A stretch of DNA of 64,000 bases from Kocuria coralli (GTDB lineage Bacteria > Actinomycetota > Actinomycetes > Actinomycetales > Micrococcaceae): positions 124,001 through 188,000 of the forward strand of contig NZ_ML708610.1 of the NCBI RefSeq assembly GCF_008831305.1, written 5' to 3'. The translations under genes and the position numbers were made by a program. This document shows positions 56,196 to 64,000 of the stretch, one piece after another; the stretch's first letter is position 1, and each line of letters begins with the position of its first letter. Below the pieces are notes generated by a model, which saw only the letters and a program-made list of their open reading frames with translations, ran no database searches and was not told the DNA's origin.

Positions 56196-57734
56196 ATGCT
56201 CTTGGGCATTATCGGCATCATCCTGTCGCTGATCCTGTTGATGACGCTGGCCTACCGGGGAGTGCCCGTGGTCATCGCGGCGCCCATCAGCGCGATCGTG
56301 GCACTGGTCTTCTCGGGGGCACCGATCCTGGCCTCCTATACGGAGATCTTCATGCCGGCCCTGGCCGGCTTCGTCGGGTCGTACTTCCCGCTCTTCCTGC
56401 TGGGCGCGATCTTCGGCATCCTGATGACGACGACGGGTTATGCCGAGCACATCGCCACCACCGTGGCCAGGGTCCTGGGTGCCCGTAGCGCGCTGTTGGC
56501 GACCGTGGTGACCTCCGCCCTGATGACCTACGGCGGCATCAGCCTGTTCGTGGTGGCGTTCGTGATGTACCCGCTGGCCCGCGAACTCTTCCGGGTGGCG
56601 GACATCCCGCGCAGGCTGATCCCGGCCACCATCGCCCTGGGCATCTTCACGTTCACCATGACCGCACTGCCCGGCAGCCCGCAGGTGCAGAACATCATCC
56701 CCGGGCAGTTCTTCGGCACCAACGGCTTCGCCGCGCCCGGAGTGGGCCTTCTGGGCACCGCCATGATCCTCGGCCTGGGCATGGCCTGGCTGGAATACCG
56801 GCGCAGCTCCATGATCCGCAACGGCGAGCACTTCGGATCGGAGGTCCCCACCCGGACCGGGCTCTTCGCCCTCCGGGCCGGGCGCTCCCGGCGCTCGGGG
56901 TCGGAGCGGGCGCAGGGCGGCGGCCGGAGGGACCGCGAACACGGCACGACCCGGACGGAGACGTCGGTCGAGACGAAGACCTCCGTCAAGGAGGAGCAGC
57001 GAGGCTCCTCCGGCAGCGTGGCCGTGCTGTCCCCGGCCAACGGGTTCGTCGCCTTCGTCCCCCTGCTGGTGGTCTTCGTCGTGAACTTCGGCTGTACCCT
57101 GTGGCTGTTCCCCGCCATGGACTGGTCGTACCTCCAGGAAGAGCAGTTCGGCTCGATCGCCCTGAGCAGCAGGGCCGGGGTGTGGGCCGTCATCGTGGCC
57201 CTGACGGCGGCGATCCTGAGCATCGTGGCCCTGAACTTCCGGGAGTTCGGGGCGCTCAAGCAGAGCTTCGTGGACGGGGTCAAGGGCTCCCTGCTGCCGA
57301 TCTTCAGCGTCTCCTCCGAGGTCGCCTACGGGGCGGTCATCGCCTCGGTCGCCGCTTTCGCCGTCGTGCGGGACGCGATCTTCAACGCGGGCGGCAACGC
57401 CCTGGTCACCTCCGTCCTGTCGACCTCGGTCACCGCAGCGATCACGGGCTCGTCCTCCGGCGGCATGACCATCGCCCTCAACGCCTTCGGCGAGCAGCTG
57501 CGCACCATGGCCGTGGACCAGGGCGTCAGCCTGGAGGCGATGCACCGGCTCACGGCCATGGCCGCCGGCGGCCTCGACACCCTGCCGCACTCGGGCGCCG
57601 TGATCACCTTGCTGCTGGTCTGCGGGCTGACCCACCGGCAGTCCTACAAGGACATGGCCATGGTGACGATCGTCGCCCCGGTGGTGACCGTGGCCGTCCT
57701 GGTGCTCCTGGTCAGCCTGGTCGGATCCTTCTGA
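56196..57734 (+). CDS. GntP-family permease, probably for 3-hydroxybutyrate
   Basis: A 512-residue transporter with about 12 membrane spans. 'SALMTYGGISLFVVAFVMYP', 'ATIALGIFTFTMTALPGSPQ' and 'AAGGLDTLPHSGAVITLLLV' are GntP/gluconate:H+ symporter family segments; some members carry D-3-hydroxybutyrate. An Arg/Glu/Thr-rich loop of about 60 residues (220-280) separates the halves. ATG 56196 has GGGGGAG upstream. It heads an operon of thiolase, 3-hydroxybutyrate dehydrogenase and CoA transferase, which supports the substrate assignment by context. Confidence 0.82.
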   Translation: MLLGIIGIILSLILLMTLAYRGVPVVIAAPISAIVALVFSGAPILASYTEIFMPALAGFVGSYFPLFLLGAIFGILMTTTGYAEHIATTVARVLGARSALLATVVTSALMTYGGISLFVVAFVMYPLARELFRVADIPRRLIPATIALGIFTFTMTALPGSPQVQNIIPGQFFGTNGFAAPGVGLLGTAMILGLGMAWLEYRRSSMIRNGEHFGSEVPTRTGLFALRAGRSRRSGSERAQGGGRRDREHGTTRTETSVETKTSVKEEQRGSSGSVAVLSPANGFVAFVPLLVVFVVNFGCTLWLFPAMDWSYLQEEQFGSIALSSRAGVWAVIVALTAAILSIVALNFREFGALKQSFVDGVKGSLLPIFSVSSEVAYGAVIASVAAFAVVRDAIFNAGGNALVTSVLSTSVTAAITGSSSGGMTIALNAFGEQLRTMAVDQGVSLEAMHRLTAMAAGGLDTLPHSGAVITLLLVCGLTHRQSYKDMAMVTIVAPVVTVAVLVLLVSLVGSF

Positions 57735-57809
57735 TCCAGCCGCTCGAGGCTCCAGGCTCCACCACGGAGTGAACAGAATGACAATCAGGCAGAGACGAGA
57801 GAGAACACC

Positions 57810-59027
57810 ATGAGCACCGATAACGCAGCGATTCACGAGGCCGGGACCGACGCCGTCATCGTGGGCGGGGCACGCACCCCGTTCACGCGGTTGCTGGGGG
57901 CGCAGAAGACCCTGACCGCCGGCGACCTCGGCGCCCACGCCATCCGCGGGGCCCTGGAACGCTCCGGCGTCCCCGCCGAGAGCATCGACACCGTGATCAT
58001 GGGCCAGGTGGTGCAGGCGGGCTGCGGCCAGAACCCGGCACGCCAGTCGGCGCTCGGCGCCGGGATCGGGTGGGAGACCCCCGCCGTGACCGTCAACAAG
58101 GTCTGCCTGTCCGGGCTGAGCGCCGTGATCGACGCGGCGCGGCTGATCCGGCTGGGCGAGGCCGATGCCGTGGTGGCAGGCGGCCAGGAGTCCATGACCA
58201 ACGCCCCGCATCTGCTGCCCGGCTCACGAGCGGGCCACAAGTACGGCTCCGCGGAGCTGGTGGACTCCGTGGCCCACGATGGCCTGACGGACGCCCTGAC
58301 GCGCCAGCCCATGGGGGAGCTCACCGAAGAGGGCAACGCCGCCCGCGGCCTGGACCGGAAGTCTCAGGATGTGGTCGCGGCCGCCTCCCACCGGCGGGCC
58401 GCGGCAGCACAGGAGGCCGGGACCTTCGCGCGGGAGATCGTTCCCGTGGAGATCCCGCAGCGCAAGGGCGATCCGGTGCTCGTGCAGGATGACGAGGGCG
58501 TCCGTCCGGACGCCAGCGCGGAGTCGATGGGCCGGCTGCGCCCCGCATTCGCCAGCGGACCCGAGGCCTCGATCACCGCGGGCAACTCCTCGCCCCTGTC
58601 CGACGGTGCGGCCGCCGTCGTCGTGACCTCCCGCAGCTTCGCCGAGGCCCACGGACTGACCGTCCTGGCCACGATCGGGGCGGCGGGCCAGGTGGCCGGC
58701 CCGGACTCGTCCCTGCACTCCCAGCCGTCACGGGCGATCCGCGCCGCCGTCGGAACAGCGGGCTGGCAGGTGGCCGACCTGGATTTCGTGGAGATCAACG
58801 AGGCCTTCGGGGCGGTGGCCTGCCAGTCCCTGGCCGACCTGGACTACCCCCTGGAGAAGACCAATATCCACGGCGGCGCGATCGCCCTGGGCCACCCCAT
58901 CGGGGCCTCCGGAGCCCGGCTGGTGCTCACCGCGGCGCTCGAGCTGTCCCGCCGTGGCACCGGAAAAGCCGCGGTCTCCCTGTGCGGTGGCGGGGGTCAG
59001 GGCGACGCCCTCCTGCTGAGCCGCTGA
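57810..59027 (+). CDS. acetyl-CoA C-acetyltransferase (thiolase)
   Basis: A 405-residue biosynthetic-type thiolase interconverting acetoacetyl-CoA and two acetyl-CoA. The nucleophile is in '[20 protein letters not shown]', the active-site His in '[15 protein letters not shown]', and the second cysteine in '[18 protein letters not shown]'; '[13 protein letters not shown]' is also conserved. Its place between a hydroxybutyrate permease and dehydrogenase suggests the last step of ketone-body breakdown. Confidence 0.93.
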   Translation: MSTDNAAIHEAGTDAVIVGGARTPFTRLLGAQKTLTAGDLGAHAIRGALERSGVPAESIDTVIMGQVVQAGCGQNPARQSALGAGIGWETPAVTVNKVCLSGLSAVIDAARLIRLGEADAVVAGGQESMTNAPHLLPGSRAGHKYGSAELVDSVAHDGLTDALTRQPMGELTEEGNAARGLDRKSQDVVAAASHRRAAAAQEAGTFAREIVPVEIPQRKGDPVLVQDDEGVRPDASAESMGRLRPAFASGPEASITAGNSSPLSDGAAAVVVTSRSFAEAHGLTVLATIGAAGQVAGPDSSLHSQPSRAIRAAVGTAGWQVADLDFVEINEAFGAVACQSLADLDYPLEKTNIHGGAIALGHPIGASGARLVLTAALELSRRGTGKAAVSLCGGGGQGDALLLSR

Positions 59028-59132
59028 TCGCCGTCCTGGCGCTGCTGCCCAGACCGGCGCTGACCACCAGCACCGCAACCGCGGTCCCGATACCGACCTT
59101 CGCTCGACACCGATTCTTCAAGGAGCCCGACC

Positions 59133-59918
59133 ATGACCACCGCAACATCCCGTGACCCGCAGGCCCCCGCGGCCCGGCCCTTGGAAGGCCGCCGGGCGAT
59201 CGTGACCGGGGGAGCCTCCGGTATCGGCGAGGCCTGCGCCAGGGCCTTCGCCGAGGCCGGTGCCGAGGTCACCGTGGCCGACATCAACGCCGATGCCGCC
59301 CAGGCCCTGGCCGAGGAGCTCGGCGGTCGCAGTTGGGCCGCGGACCTCTCGGACACTGCCGCCCTGGAGGAGCTCTCCCTGGACGCGGACATCCTGGTCA
59401 ACAATGCGGGGATCCAGCGCATCGCCCCGATCCACGAGTTCGTCCCGGACGACTGGCGGTTCATCCAGCGGCTCATGCTCGAAGCGCCGTTCCTGCTGAT
59501 GCGGGCGGTGCTGCCGGGCATGTACGAACGCGGTTTCGGGCGGATCATTAATATCTCCTCGATCCACGGGCTGGTGGCCTCCCCGTACAAGAGCGCCTAC
59601 ATCGCGGCGAAACACGGCCTCCAGGGCCTGTCCAAGGTGGCGGCCCTGGAAGGAGCCGAGCACGGGGTGACCGCCAACTGCATCAACCCGTCCTACGTGC
59701 GCACTCCGCTGGTGGAGAAGCAGATCGCCGATCAGGCCCGCATCAACTCCATCGACGAGGACCAGGTGCTGCAGCAGGTCATGCTGGCCAATTCCCCCAT
59801 CAAGCGGCTGGTCGAGCCGGCCGAGGTGGCCTCCCTGGCCACGTGGCTGGCCGGTGAGCATGCGGGGATGGTGACAGGTGCCTCCTACACGATGGACGGC
59901 GCCTGGACCGCACGCTGA
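59133..59918 (+). CDS. 3-hydroxybutyrate dehydrogenase (SDR family)
   Basis: A 261-residue short-chain dehydrogenase oxidising D-3-hydroxybutyrate to acetoacetate with NAD+. NAD motif GGASGIGEA, '[14 protein letters not shown]', catalytic Ser in '[20 protein letters not shown]' with YxxxK (Y-I-A-A-K), and the substrate-specific '[20 protein letters not shown]', a hallmark of this enzyme. ATG 59133 has AGGAG upstream. Confidence 0.9.
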   Translation: MTTATSRDPQAPAARPLEGRRAIVTGGASGIGEACARAFAEAGAEVTVADINADAAQALAEELGGRSWAADLSDTAALEELSLDADILVNNAGIQRIAPIHEFVPDDWRFIQRLMLEAPFLLMRAVLPGMYERGFGRIINISSIHGLVASPYKSAYIAAKHGLQGLSKVAALEGAEHGVTANCINPSYVRTPLVEKQIADQARINSIDEDQVLQQVMLANSPIKRLVEPAEVASLATWLAGEHAGMVTGASYTMDGAWTAR

Positions 59919-59963
59919 CGATCGTCGTCACCCGAACACGAGAGCACGCGAAAGGAACTGAGC

Positions 59964-60770
59964 ATGACGCTGGACAAGACGGTGGCCTCGGCGGCGGAGG
60001 CGGTGGCCGACATCCCCGACGGCGCGTCCCTCGCGGTGGGCGGTTTCGGGCTCTCCGGGAACCCGATCCAGTTGATCGAGGCGCTCCTGGACCAAGGCGC
60101 CGGGCGGCTCGGCGCCGTCTCCAACAACTGCGGCGTCGACGGCTGGGGCCTGGGCATCCTGCTCGCCGCCGGCCGGATCGCCAAGATGACCTCCTCCTAC
60201 GTCGGCGAGAACAAGGAGTTCGCCCGGCAGTACCTGGAAGGCGAGCTGGAGGTCGAGCTGGTTCCGCAGGGCACGCTCGCGGAAAAGCTACGCGCGGGCG
60301 GGTCGGGCATCGCGGCCTTCTTCACCCGCTCCGGCGTGGGGACGCAGGTCTCCGAAGGCGGGCTGCCCATGCGCTACGACGCCGCAGGGCAGGTGGCCAA
60401 GGCCTCCTCCCCGAAGGACGTCAGGGCCTTCACCCCCGGGCCGGCCAAGGAGCAGTCCGAGGAGCAGTACGTCCTGGAGGAGTCGATCGTGACGGACTAC
60501 GCCCTGGTCCACGCGCTCAAGGGCGACCGGCACGGGAACCTGGTCTTCAACAAGGCCGCCCGGCAGTTCTCGCCTCCCGCGGCCATGGCCGGGAGGATCT
60601 GCATCGCCCAGGTGGAGGAGCTCGTGGAGGCCGGCGAGCTGGACCCGGACCACGTCCATCTGCCCGGTGTCTACGTGCACCGGATCGTCGAGGTCGGCCC
60701 GGATATCGAGAAGCCCATCGAGAAACGAACGGTCCAGGAACCCGGACACGACGCGGAGGAGCAGAAGTGA
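59964..60770 (+). CDS. scoA: 3-oxoacid (succinyl-CoA:acetoacetate) CoA-transferase, subunit A
   Basis: A 268-residue family I CoA-transferase A subunit: '[20 protein letters not shown]', '[17 protein letters not shown]' and '[20 protein letters not shown]'. It activates acetoacetate with CoA from succinyl-CoA. The final part is Glu-rich and may be a linker. Its stop overlaps the GTG of the B subunit (GTGA at 60767). Confidence 0.92.
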   Translation: MTLDKTVASAAEAVADIPDGASLAVGGFGLSGNPIQLIEALLDQGAGRLGAVSNNCGVDGWGLGILLAAGRIAKMTSSYVGENKEFARQYLEGELEVELVPQGTLAEKLRAGGSGIAAFFTRSGVGTQVSEGGLPMRYDAAGQVAKASSPKDVRAFTPGPAKEQSEEQYVLEESIVTDYALVHALKGDRHGNLVFNKAARQFSPPAAMAGRICIAQVEELVEAGELDPDHVHLPGVYVHRIVEVGPDIEKPIEKRTVQEPGHDAEEQK

Positions 60771-61498
60771 CGGCCGATAACAGCGACGAGACCCGGACCG
60801 CACTCCGGGAAGACGCACCCGCCGGCGGCCCGCCGCCCGCTCAGGAGCGGCCGGCCGGCTGGACGCGGGCGGAGATGGCGGCCCGTGCCGCCCAGGAGCT
60901 TCCCGACGGCGCCTACGTGAACCTGGGGATCGGGATGCCCACCCTGATCCCGAACTACCTTCCCGAAGGACGCACGGTGGTCCTGCAGTCCGAGAACGGG
61001 ATCCTCGGCGTGGGTCCCTACCCGGACGAGGCAGAGGTCGACCCGGATCTCATCAACGCGGGTAAGGAGACCGTGACGGTCCTCCCCGGAGCCTCCTACT
61101 TCGACTCCGCACTGTCCTTCGGCATGATCCGGGGCGGCAAGATCGACGTCGCCGTGCTGGGCGCCATGCAGGTCTCCGCCGCCGGCGACCTGGCCAACTG
61201 GATGGTCCCCGGCAAGATGGTCAAGGGCATGGGCGGGGCCATGGATCTGGTCCACGGAGCGGGCCGGGTGGTGGTGCTCATGGATCACTGCGCCAAGGAC
61301 GGCACCCCCAAGATCTTGCCCACGTGCACCCTGCCCCTGACCGGCAGGGGCGTGGTGAACCGCATCATCACCAACCTGGCGGTGATCGACGTGGCGGGCA
61401 ACGACACGGAGCCACGGCTCGTGCTGGTGGAGAACGCACCGGGGGTCAGCGCGGAGCAGGTGCGGGAGCTCACGGGCGCGGAGCTGGTCGCGGACTGA
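60767..61498 (+). CDS. scoB: 3-oxoacid CoA-transferase, subunit B
   Basis: A 243-residue B subunit with the catalytic glutamate in '[20 protein letters not shown]' and the '[20 protein letters not shown]' and '[16 protein letters not shown]' segments. The N-terminal 35 residues are Asp/Glu/Pro-rich and not conserved. It is translationally coupled to subunit A. A 33-bp palindrome follows the stop. Confidence 0.93.
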   Translation: MTADNSDETRTALREDAPAGGPPPAQERPAGWTRAEMAARAAQELPDGAYVNLGIGMPTLIPNYLPEGRTVVLQSENGILGVGPYPDEAEVDPDLINAGKETVTVLPGASYFDSALSFGMIRGGKIDVAVLGAMQVSAAGDLANWMVPGKMVKGMGGAMDLVHGAGRVVVLMDHCAKDGTPKILPTCTLPLTGRGVVNRIITNLAVIDVAGNDTEPRLVLVENAPGVSAEQVRELTGAELVAD

Positions 61499-61506
61499 GC
61501 TCCCTT

Positions 61507-61572
61507 CCCGCCGAGTGGTGAGTTGAGCCGCCCATCAGCGCTGATGGGCGGCTCAACTCACCACTCGGCGGG
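61507..61572. repeat. 33-bp perfect palindrome, family P, between scoB and the GyrI-like gene
   Basis: 61507-61539 and 61540-61572 are exact reverse complements with no spacer. Compared with the copy at 21173-21234 the stem differs at two base pairs, both changed on both sides (A-T to G-C and C-G to G-C), so pairing is preserved. It lies 9 bases after scoB and 14 bases before the end of the convergent gene, without T-tract. Confidence 0.88.
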
Positions 61573-61585
61573 GTCGCTGGGTCCT

Positions 61586-62095
61586 CTAGGGCTCCAGGAG
61601 CGTGTAGAGATCCGTCCGCAGCGTCGTGGGATCGGAGTCCGGGCTGGGCTCCGTGACGTAGACCTCCCAGAACGGTATGGCCGCGGTGTGCCCCGCAGCG
61701 GCGACCTGTTCCATGAACGTGCCCCAGGCGGTCCCCAGCCCGTCGTAGGGCCCCACATAGGTGGTGGCCGCGATCTTGCCGGCCGGCAGCGCGGAGACCA
61801 GCAGCCCATCGGGCAGGTTCTCGGGCGCGCGGTCCACCGGGACCCCGGCCTCGAGGTCCACCGTCTCCGAGGGAACGCTGGTGTACAGGCCGAAGGCCGC
61901 GCCCGTGGGGGCGACCCCTTCCGCGGCAAGTGCCGGGAACAAGGCGGTGAAGGTGGAATCGTAGAACGGAGCCATGTCCGTCATCGGCAGGTTCGCCTGG
62001 CGTGCGACGACGGTCGGCGTCTCCGGGGCGTCGAAAACCACGAGCCCGTCGAACGGCTCGGGTGAGGATGCTTCAGGTGCAGATGGCTGGGACAT
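61586..62095 (-). CDS. GyrI-like small-molecule-binding domain protein
   Basis: A 169-residue stand-alone GyrI/AraC-effector-binding domain. 'VVARQANLPMTDMAPFYDST', 'GAAFGLYTSVPSETVDLEAG', 'LPAGKIAATTYVGPYDGLG' and 'AIPFWEVYVTEPSPDSDP' are the alternating strands of the SHS2 fold used by these ligand sponges and drug-binding domains. There is no helix-turn-helix, so it is not a regulator by itself. ATG 62095 has AAGGAG upstream. No neighbour suggests the ligand. Confidence 0.82.
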   Translation of the reverse strand: MSQPSAPEASSPEPFDGLVVFDAPETPTVVARQANLPMTDMAPFYDSTFTALFPALAAEGVAPTGAAFGLYTSVPSETVDLEAGVPVDRAPENLPDGLLVSALPAGKIAATTYVGPYDGLGTAWGTFMEQVAAAGHTAAIPFWEVYVTEPSPDSDPTTLRTDLYTLLEP

Positions 62096-62499
62096 GATCT
62101 CTCCTTGACCTGGTCAGCTGGCGAGAGCCTCGGTCACTCCTCCCGGGGGCGGATGACGTTCGCGACCGGCGGCGGTGACGGACTCTCGGCTCTGACTCTA
62201 CCGAGGCGGCACGGGCGGAAGAGTGTCCGATCCTGCTGTTCTCCGAGCCACCCGATGCGTCCGCCCGACAGCCCACATGTAGATAGAGGCACATGATGCG
62301 TCGAAGCGTTGAGCCCGAGCGTCAGGACGTCGTCGCTGGTCACGCCGAGTTTTCCACAGCTTTCGGAAGGGGGCTGACGACGGTCGGCGGATGGCGTTTA
62401 GATTCGTGGCGTAACCATATCCGTCCAGGGCCGGTGCTCTCAGCGTCGTCCCCGGGCCAGTGAGGAACTGGTCGCAGGGTGTCTTGAGCAGGGGGAGCG
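62096..62499. other. 404-base intergenic region upstream of cpaF
   Basis: No gene is convincing here; the short open frames have no codon bias. It ends in a likely promoter (62374-62404) and GGGGGAG directly before the cpaF ATG. The region also serves as the leader of the minus-strand GyrI-like gene. Confidence 0.5.
62374..62404 (+). promoter_or_regulatory. possible cpaF promoter (CTGACG-N19-TAGATT)
   Basis: TAGATT (62399-62404) is a good TANNNT -10; the -35 CTGACG (62374-62379) keeps the TGAC core, with a slightly long spacer. It would give a 5' leader of about 90 bases. Confidence 0.4.
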
Positions 62500-63861
62500 A
62501 TGGCGCAGCTGGCCACTCGGGGAGGCCGACGGCATACGTCACGGCTCCATGCGGCGATGGCCGCAGGTGATCAGACGCCGGATGCGCTCGGCACGGAGGA
62601 CCAGGCCCTGGGGTGGGTCCTGGAAACCGTCCGAGAGCGGGTGCGGCACCAGGGCCTGGACCCCGTGGAGAGCCCGGACGAAGCGGCCAAGATCATCGAG
62701 ACGGTGCTGCAGGACTACGACCAGACGTCGGCCAGGATGGGGCTGGCCTCCTTCGTGGACCTGGAGGCGACACGGGGCGAGGTACTCGACGCCGTGGCAG
62801 GCTTCGGCGTGCTCCAGCCCCTGCTGGACGACGCGACGGTCGAGGAGATCTGGATCAACGGTCCGGACCAGGTCTTCGTGGCACGCGGCGGCGAATCCGA
62901 ACTCACAGGGCTGCGGGTGGAGAACGACGAGGTGCGGCGTCTCGTGGAACGGATGCTGCGGCGTTCCGGCCGTCGACTGGATCTGAGTTCGCCCTTCGTA
63001 GACGCCTCGCTCCCTGACGGCTCCAGGCTGCACGTCGTGATCCCCGATGTGACACGAGAGCACTGGTCGGTCAATATCCGTAAGTTCATCGTGGCTGCCC
63101 GCCGGCTGTCCGACCTGGTCGGGCTGGGTTCCATGTCACCGCAGGCGGCTCGTTTTCTCGCCGCTTCCGTACGGGCAGGCCTGAACATCCTGGTGTCCGG
63201 AGCGACTCAAGCCGGCAAGACGACGATGCTGAACTGTCTGTGCGCCGAAATCGACCCTCGTCAGCGGGTGGTCACCGTAGAGGAGATCTTCGAGCTGCAG
63301 GTGCCGCTGCGTGACGTCGTAGGGATGCAGTGCCGTCAGGCGAATCTGGAGGGAACGGGAGAGATCGCCCTCCGGCGTCTGGTCAAGGAAGCCCTGCGGA
63401 TGCGGCCTGACCGCTTGATCGTGGGTGAAGTACGTGAGGCGGAGTCTCTGGACATGCTCATCGCCTTGAACTCCGGTCTGCCCGGTATGTGCAGTATCCA
63501 CGCCAATTCGGCCAGGGATGCGGTGACCAAGATCTGCACTCTGCCACTGCTGGCGGGGGAGAACATCTCATCGCAGTTCGTGGTGCCGACCGTTGCCGCC
63601 TGTTTCGATCTGGTGGTCCACTGCCGGCGCCGTGCCGACGGGCACCGCGAGGTCGACGAGGTCCTGGCCCTGGGCAACCGGGTCGAGAACGGGGTGATCG
63701 AGACCTTCCCGGTCTTCCGGCGTGTCGACGGCGACCTGACTCCCGCCGCCGCGGAAGTTCCGGCGGCCCAGAAATTCGAGTTGGCAGGGGTGCCGGCCGC
63801 AGGGCTGCTCGACGCTCCGGGTGCGGAAGCACCTCCTGGCTCAGAGAGACGGGGGCTCTGA
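62500..63861 (+). CDS. CpaF/TadA secretion ATPase (Flp pilus assembly)
   Basis: A 453-residue type II/IV secretion ATPase that powers tad pilus assembly. Walker A is 'LVSGATQAGKTTML' (Lys240), the Asp box is 'QRVVTVEEIFELQ', Walker B 'RPDRLIVGEVREAESLDML' and the His box 'GLPGMCSIHANSARDAV'. The N-terminal helical domain contains 'PLLDDATVEEIWINGPDQVF'. The TadA/CpaF type normally has a partner TadB and TadC; the stop overlaps the next ATG (TGATG), which begins a TadB-like gene. CpaE and SAF genes are found 16 kb upstream. Confidence 0.92.
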   Translation: MAQLATRGGRRHTSRLHAAMAAGDQTPDALGTEDQALGWVLETVRERVRHQGLDPVESPDEAAKIIETVLQDYDQTSARMGLASFVDLEATRGEVLDAVAGFGVLQPLLDDATVEEIWINGPDQVFVARGGESELTGLRVENDEVRRLVERMLRRSGRRLDLSSPFVDASLPDGSRLHVVIPDVTREHWSVNIRKFIVAARRLSDLVGLGSMSPQAARFLAASVRAGLNILVSGATQAGKTTMLNCLCAEIDPRQRVVTVEEIFELQVPLRDVVGMQCRQANLEGTGEIALRRLVKEALRMRPDRLIVGEVREAESLDMLIALNSGLPGMCSIHANSARDAVTKICTLPLLAGENISSQFVVPTVAACFDLVVHCRRRADGHREVDEVLALGNRVENGVIETFPVFRRVDGDLTPAAAEVPAAQKFELAGVPAAGLLDAPGAEAPPGSERRGL

Positions 63862-64000
63862 TGGGACTCGTCCTGGGCCTGATGTTGGGTGCAGGAGTCT
63901 TCTTGATCTGGTGGTCCTTCTGGGAACGCCCGGAAGCGGCCGGCCCGCGACGCGCCCATCGTGACGGTGTCCTCCGCAGCCGGCTGGACCGAGCGGGCCT
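63861..64000 (+). CDS. TadB-like membrane protein, N-terminal fragment
   Basis: The first 46 codons before the window ends. 'MGLVLGLMLGAGVFLIWWSF' is a hydrophobic span followed by an Arg/Ala-rich cytoplasmic stretch ending '...RLDRAG', as at the start of TadB/type II secretion F-domain proteins. Overlap with cpaF by one base (TGATG) and the order in tad loci support this. The diagnostic T2SSF domain is outside the window. Confidence 0.7.
   Translation, partial: MGLVLGLMLGAGVFLIWWSFWERPEAAGPRRAHRDGVLRSRLDRAG

Noticed and set aside
62198-62542. 114-codon minus-strand frame upstream of cpaF
   Set aside because: It lacks codon bias and a ribosome site and crosses the probable cpaF promoter and start.

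Overview
The window is a chromosomal segment of a high-GC Gram-positive bacterium, most likely an actinobacterium of the order Micrococcales (Micrococcaceae-like). The evidence is the very high GC content, frequent GTG and TTG starts, many 4-bp ATGA/GTGA gene overlaps, TANNNT -10 boxes directly in front of start codons, and diagnostic genes (AdnAB, UvrD2, WhiB, MtrA-MtrB-LpqB, PdtaS, UPF0182, BldC-like regulator). From memory of Mycobacterium tuberculosis, several blocks follow the gene order around Rv3193c-Rv3202c, Rv3219-Rv3220c and Rv3240c-Rv3246c. I see no phage, transposon, CRISPR array, rRNA or plasmid function, so the window reads mostly as conserved core with a few lineage-specific cassettes.

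Layout. (a) 1-1829: end of a metal-chelate (siderophore/cobalamin type) ABC uptake operon plus a SAM methyltransferase. (b) 1882-20816: genome-maintenance block: AdnA-AdnB helicase-nuclease, a phosphotransferase, NudC, UvrD2, a ThiF-like protein, a YgjP-like metallopeptidase, a DUF2342 protein, a Lon-like PDZ protease and UPF0182. (c) 20817-26252: initiator tRNA-fMet, envelope stress genes (PspA, a TPM-less coiled-coil membrane protein, HtrA) and TrmL. (d) 26302-32035: reductase and FolP-like genes divergent from cysteine desulfurase-MnmA-chorismate mutase-MetE-like. (e) 32205-41901: MtrA-MtrB-LpqB, ComF, HPF and SecA. (f) 41958-48636: DUF6459, LysM protein, an unknown conserved protein, BldC-like regulator, SAF and CpaE-like pilus genes, PdtaS and WhiB. 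(g) 48976-54793: small membrane protein, then a galactofuranan cassette (Glf, GlfT2-like transferase, ABC-2 exporter). (h) 54829-61498: PucR-type regulator and a complete 3-hydroxybutyrate/ketone-body catabolic operon. (i) 61586-64000: GyrI-like protein, then CpaF and the start of TadB, the other part of the tad pilus system.

How they work together. 3-Hydroxybutyrate entering by the GntP-type permease can be oxidised by the dehydrogenase, activated by the two-subunit CoA transferase and cleaved by the thiolase to acetyl-CoA. UDP-galactofuranose made by Glf is polymerised by the GlfT2-like enzyme and flipped by the Wzm/Wzt-type exporter. Cysteine desulfurase supplies sulfur for MnmA-dependent tRNA thiolation. 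AdnAB and UvrD2 serve double-strand break resection and DNA unwinding.

The most unusual signals are: a family of long perfect palindromes at three convergent gene ends, two of which show compensatory base changes; a tandemly duplicated ribosome-binding-site/start module that creates a start-stop mini-ORF in front of the BldC-like gene; an AdnA P-loop lysine replaced by arginine; a PspA-partner membrane protein with no visible TPM domain; and a MtrB kinase with a roughly 230-residue acidic tail.
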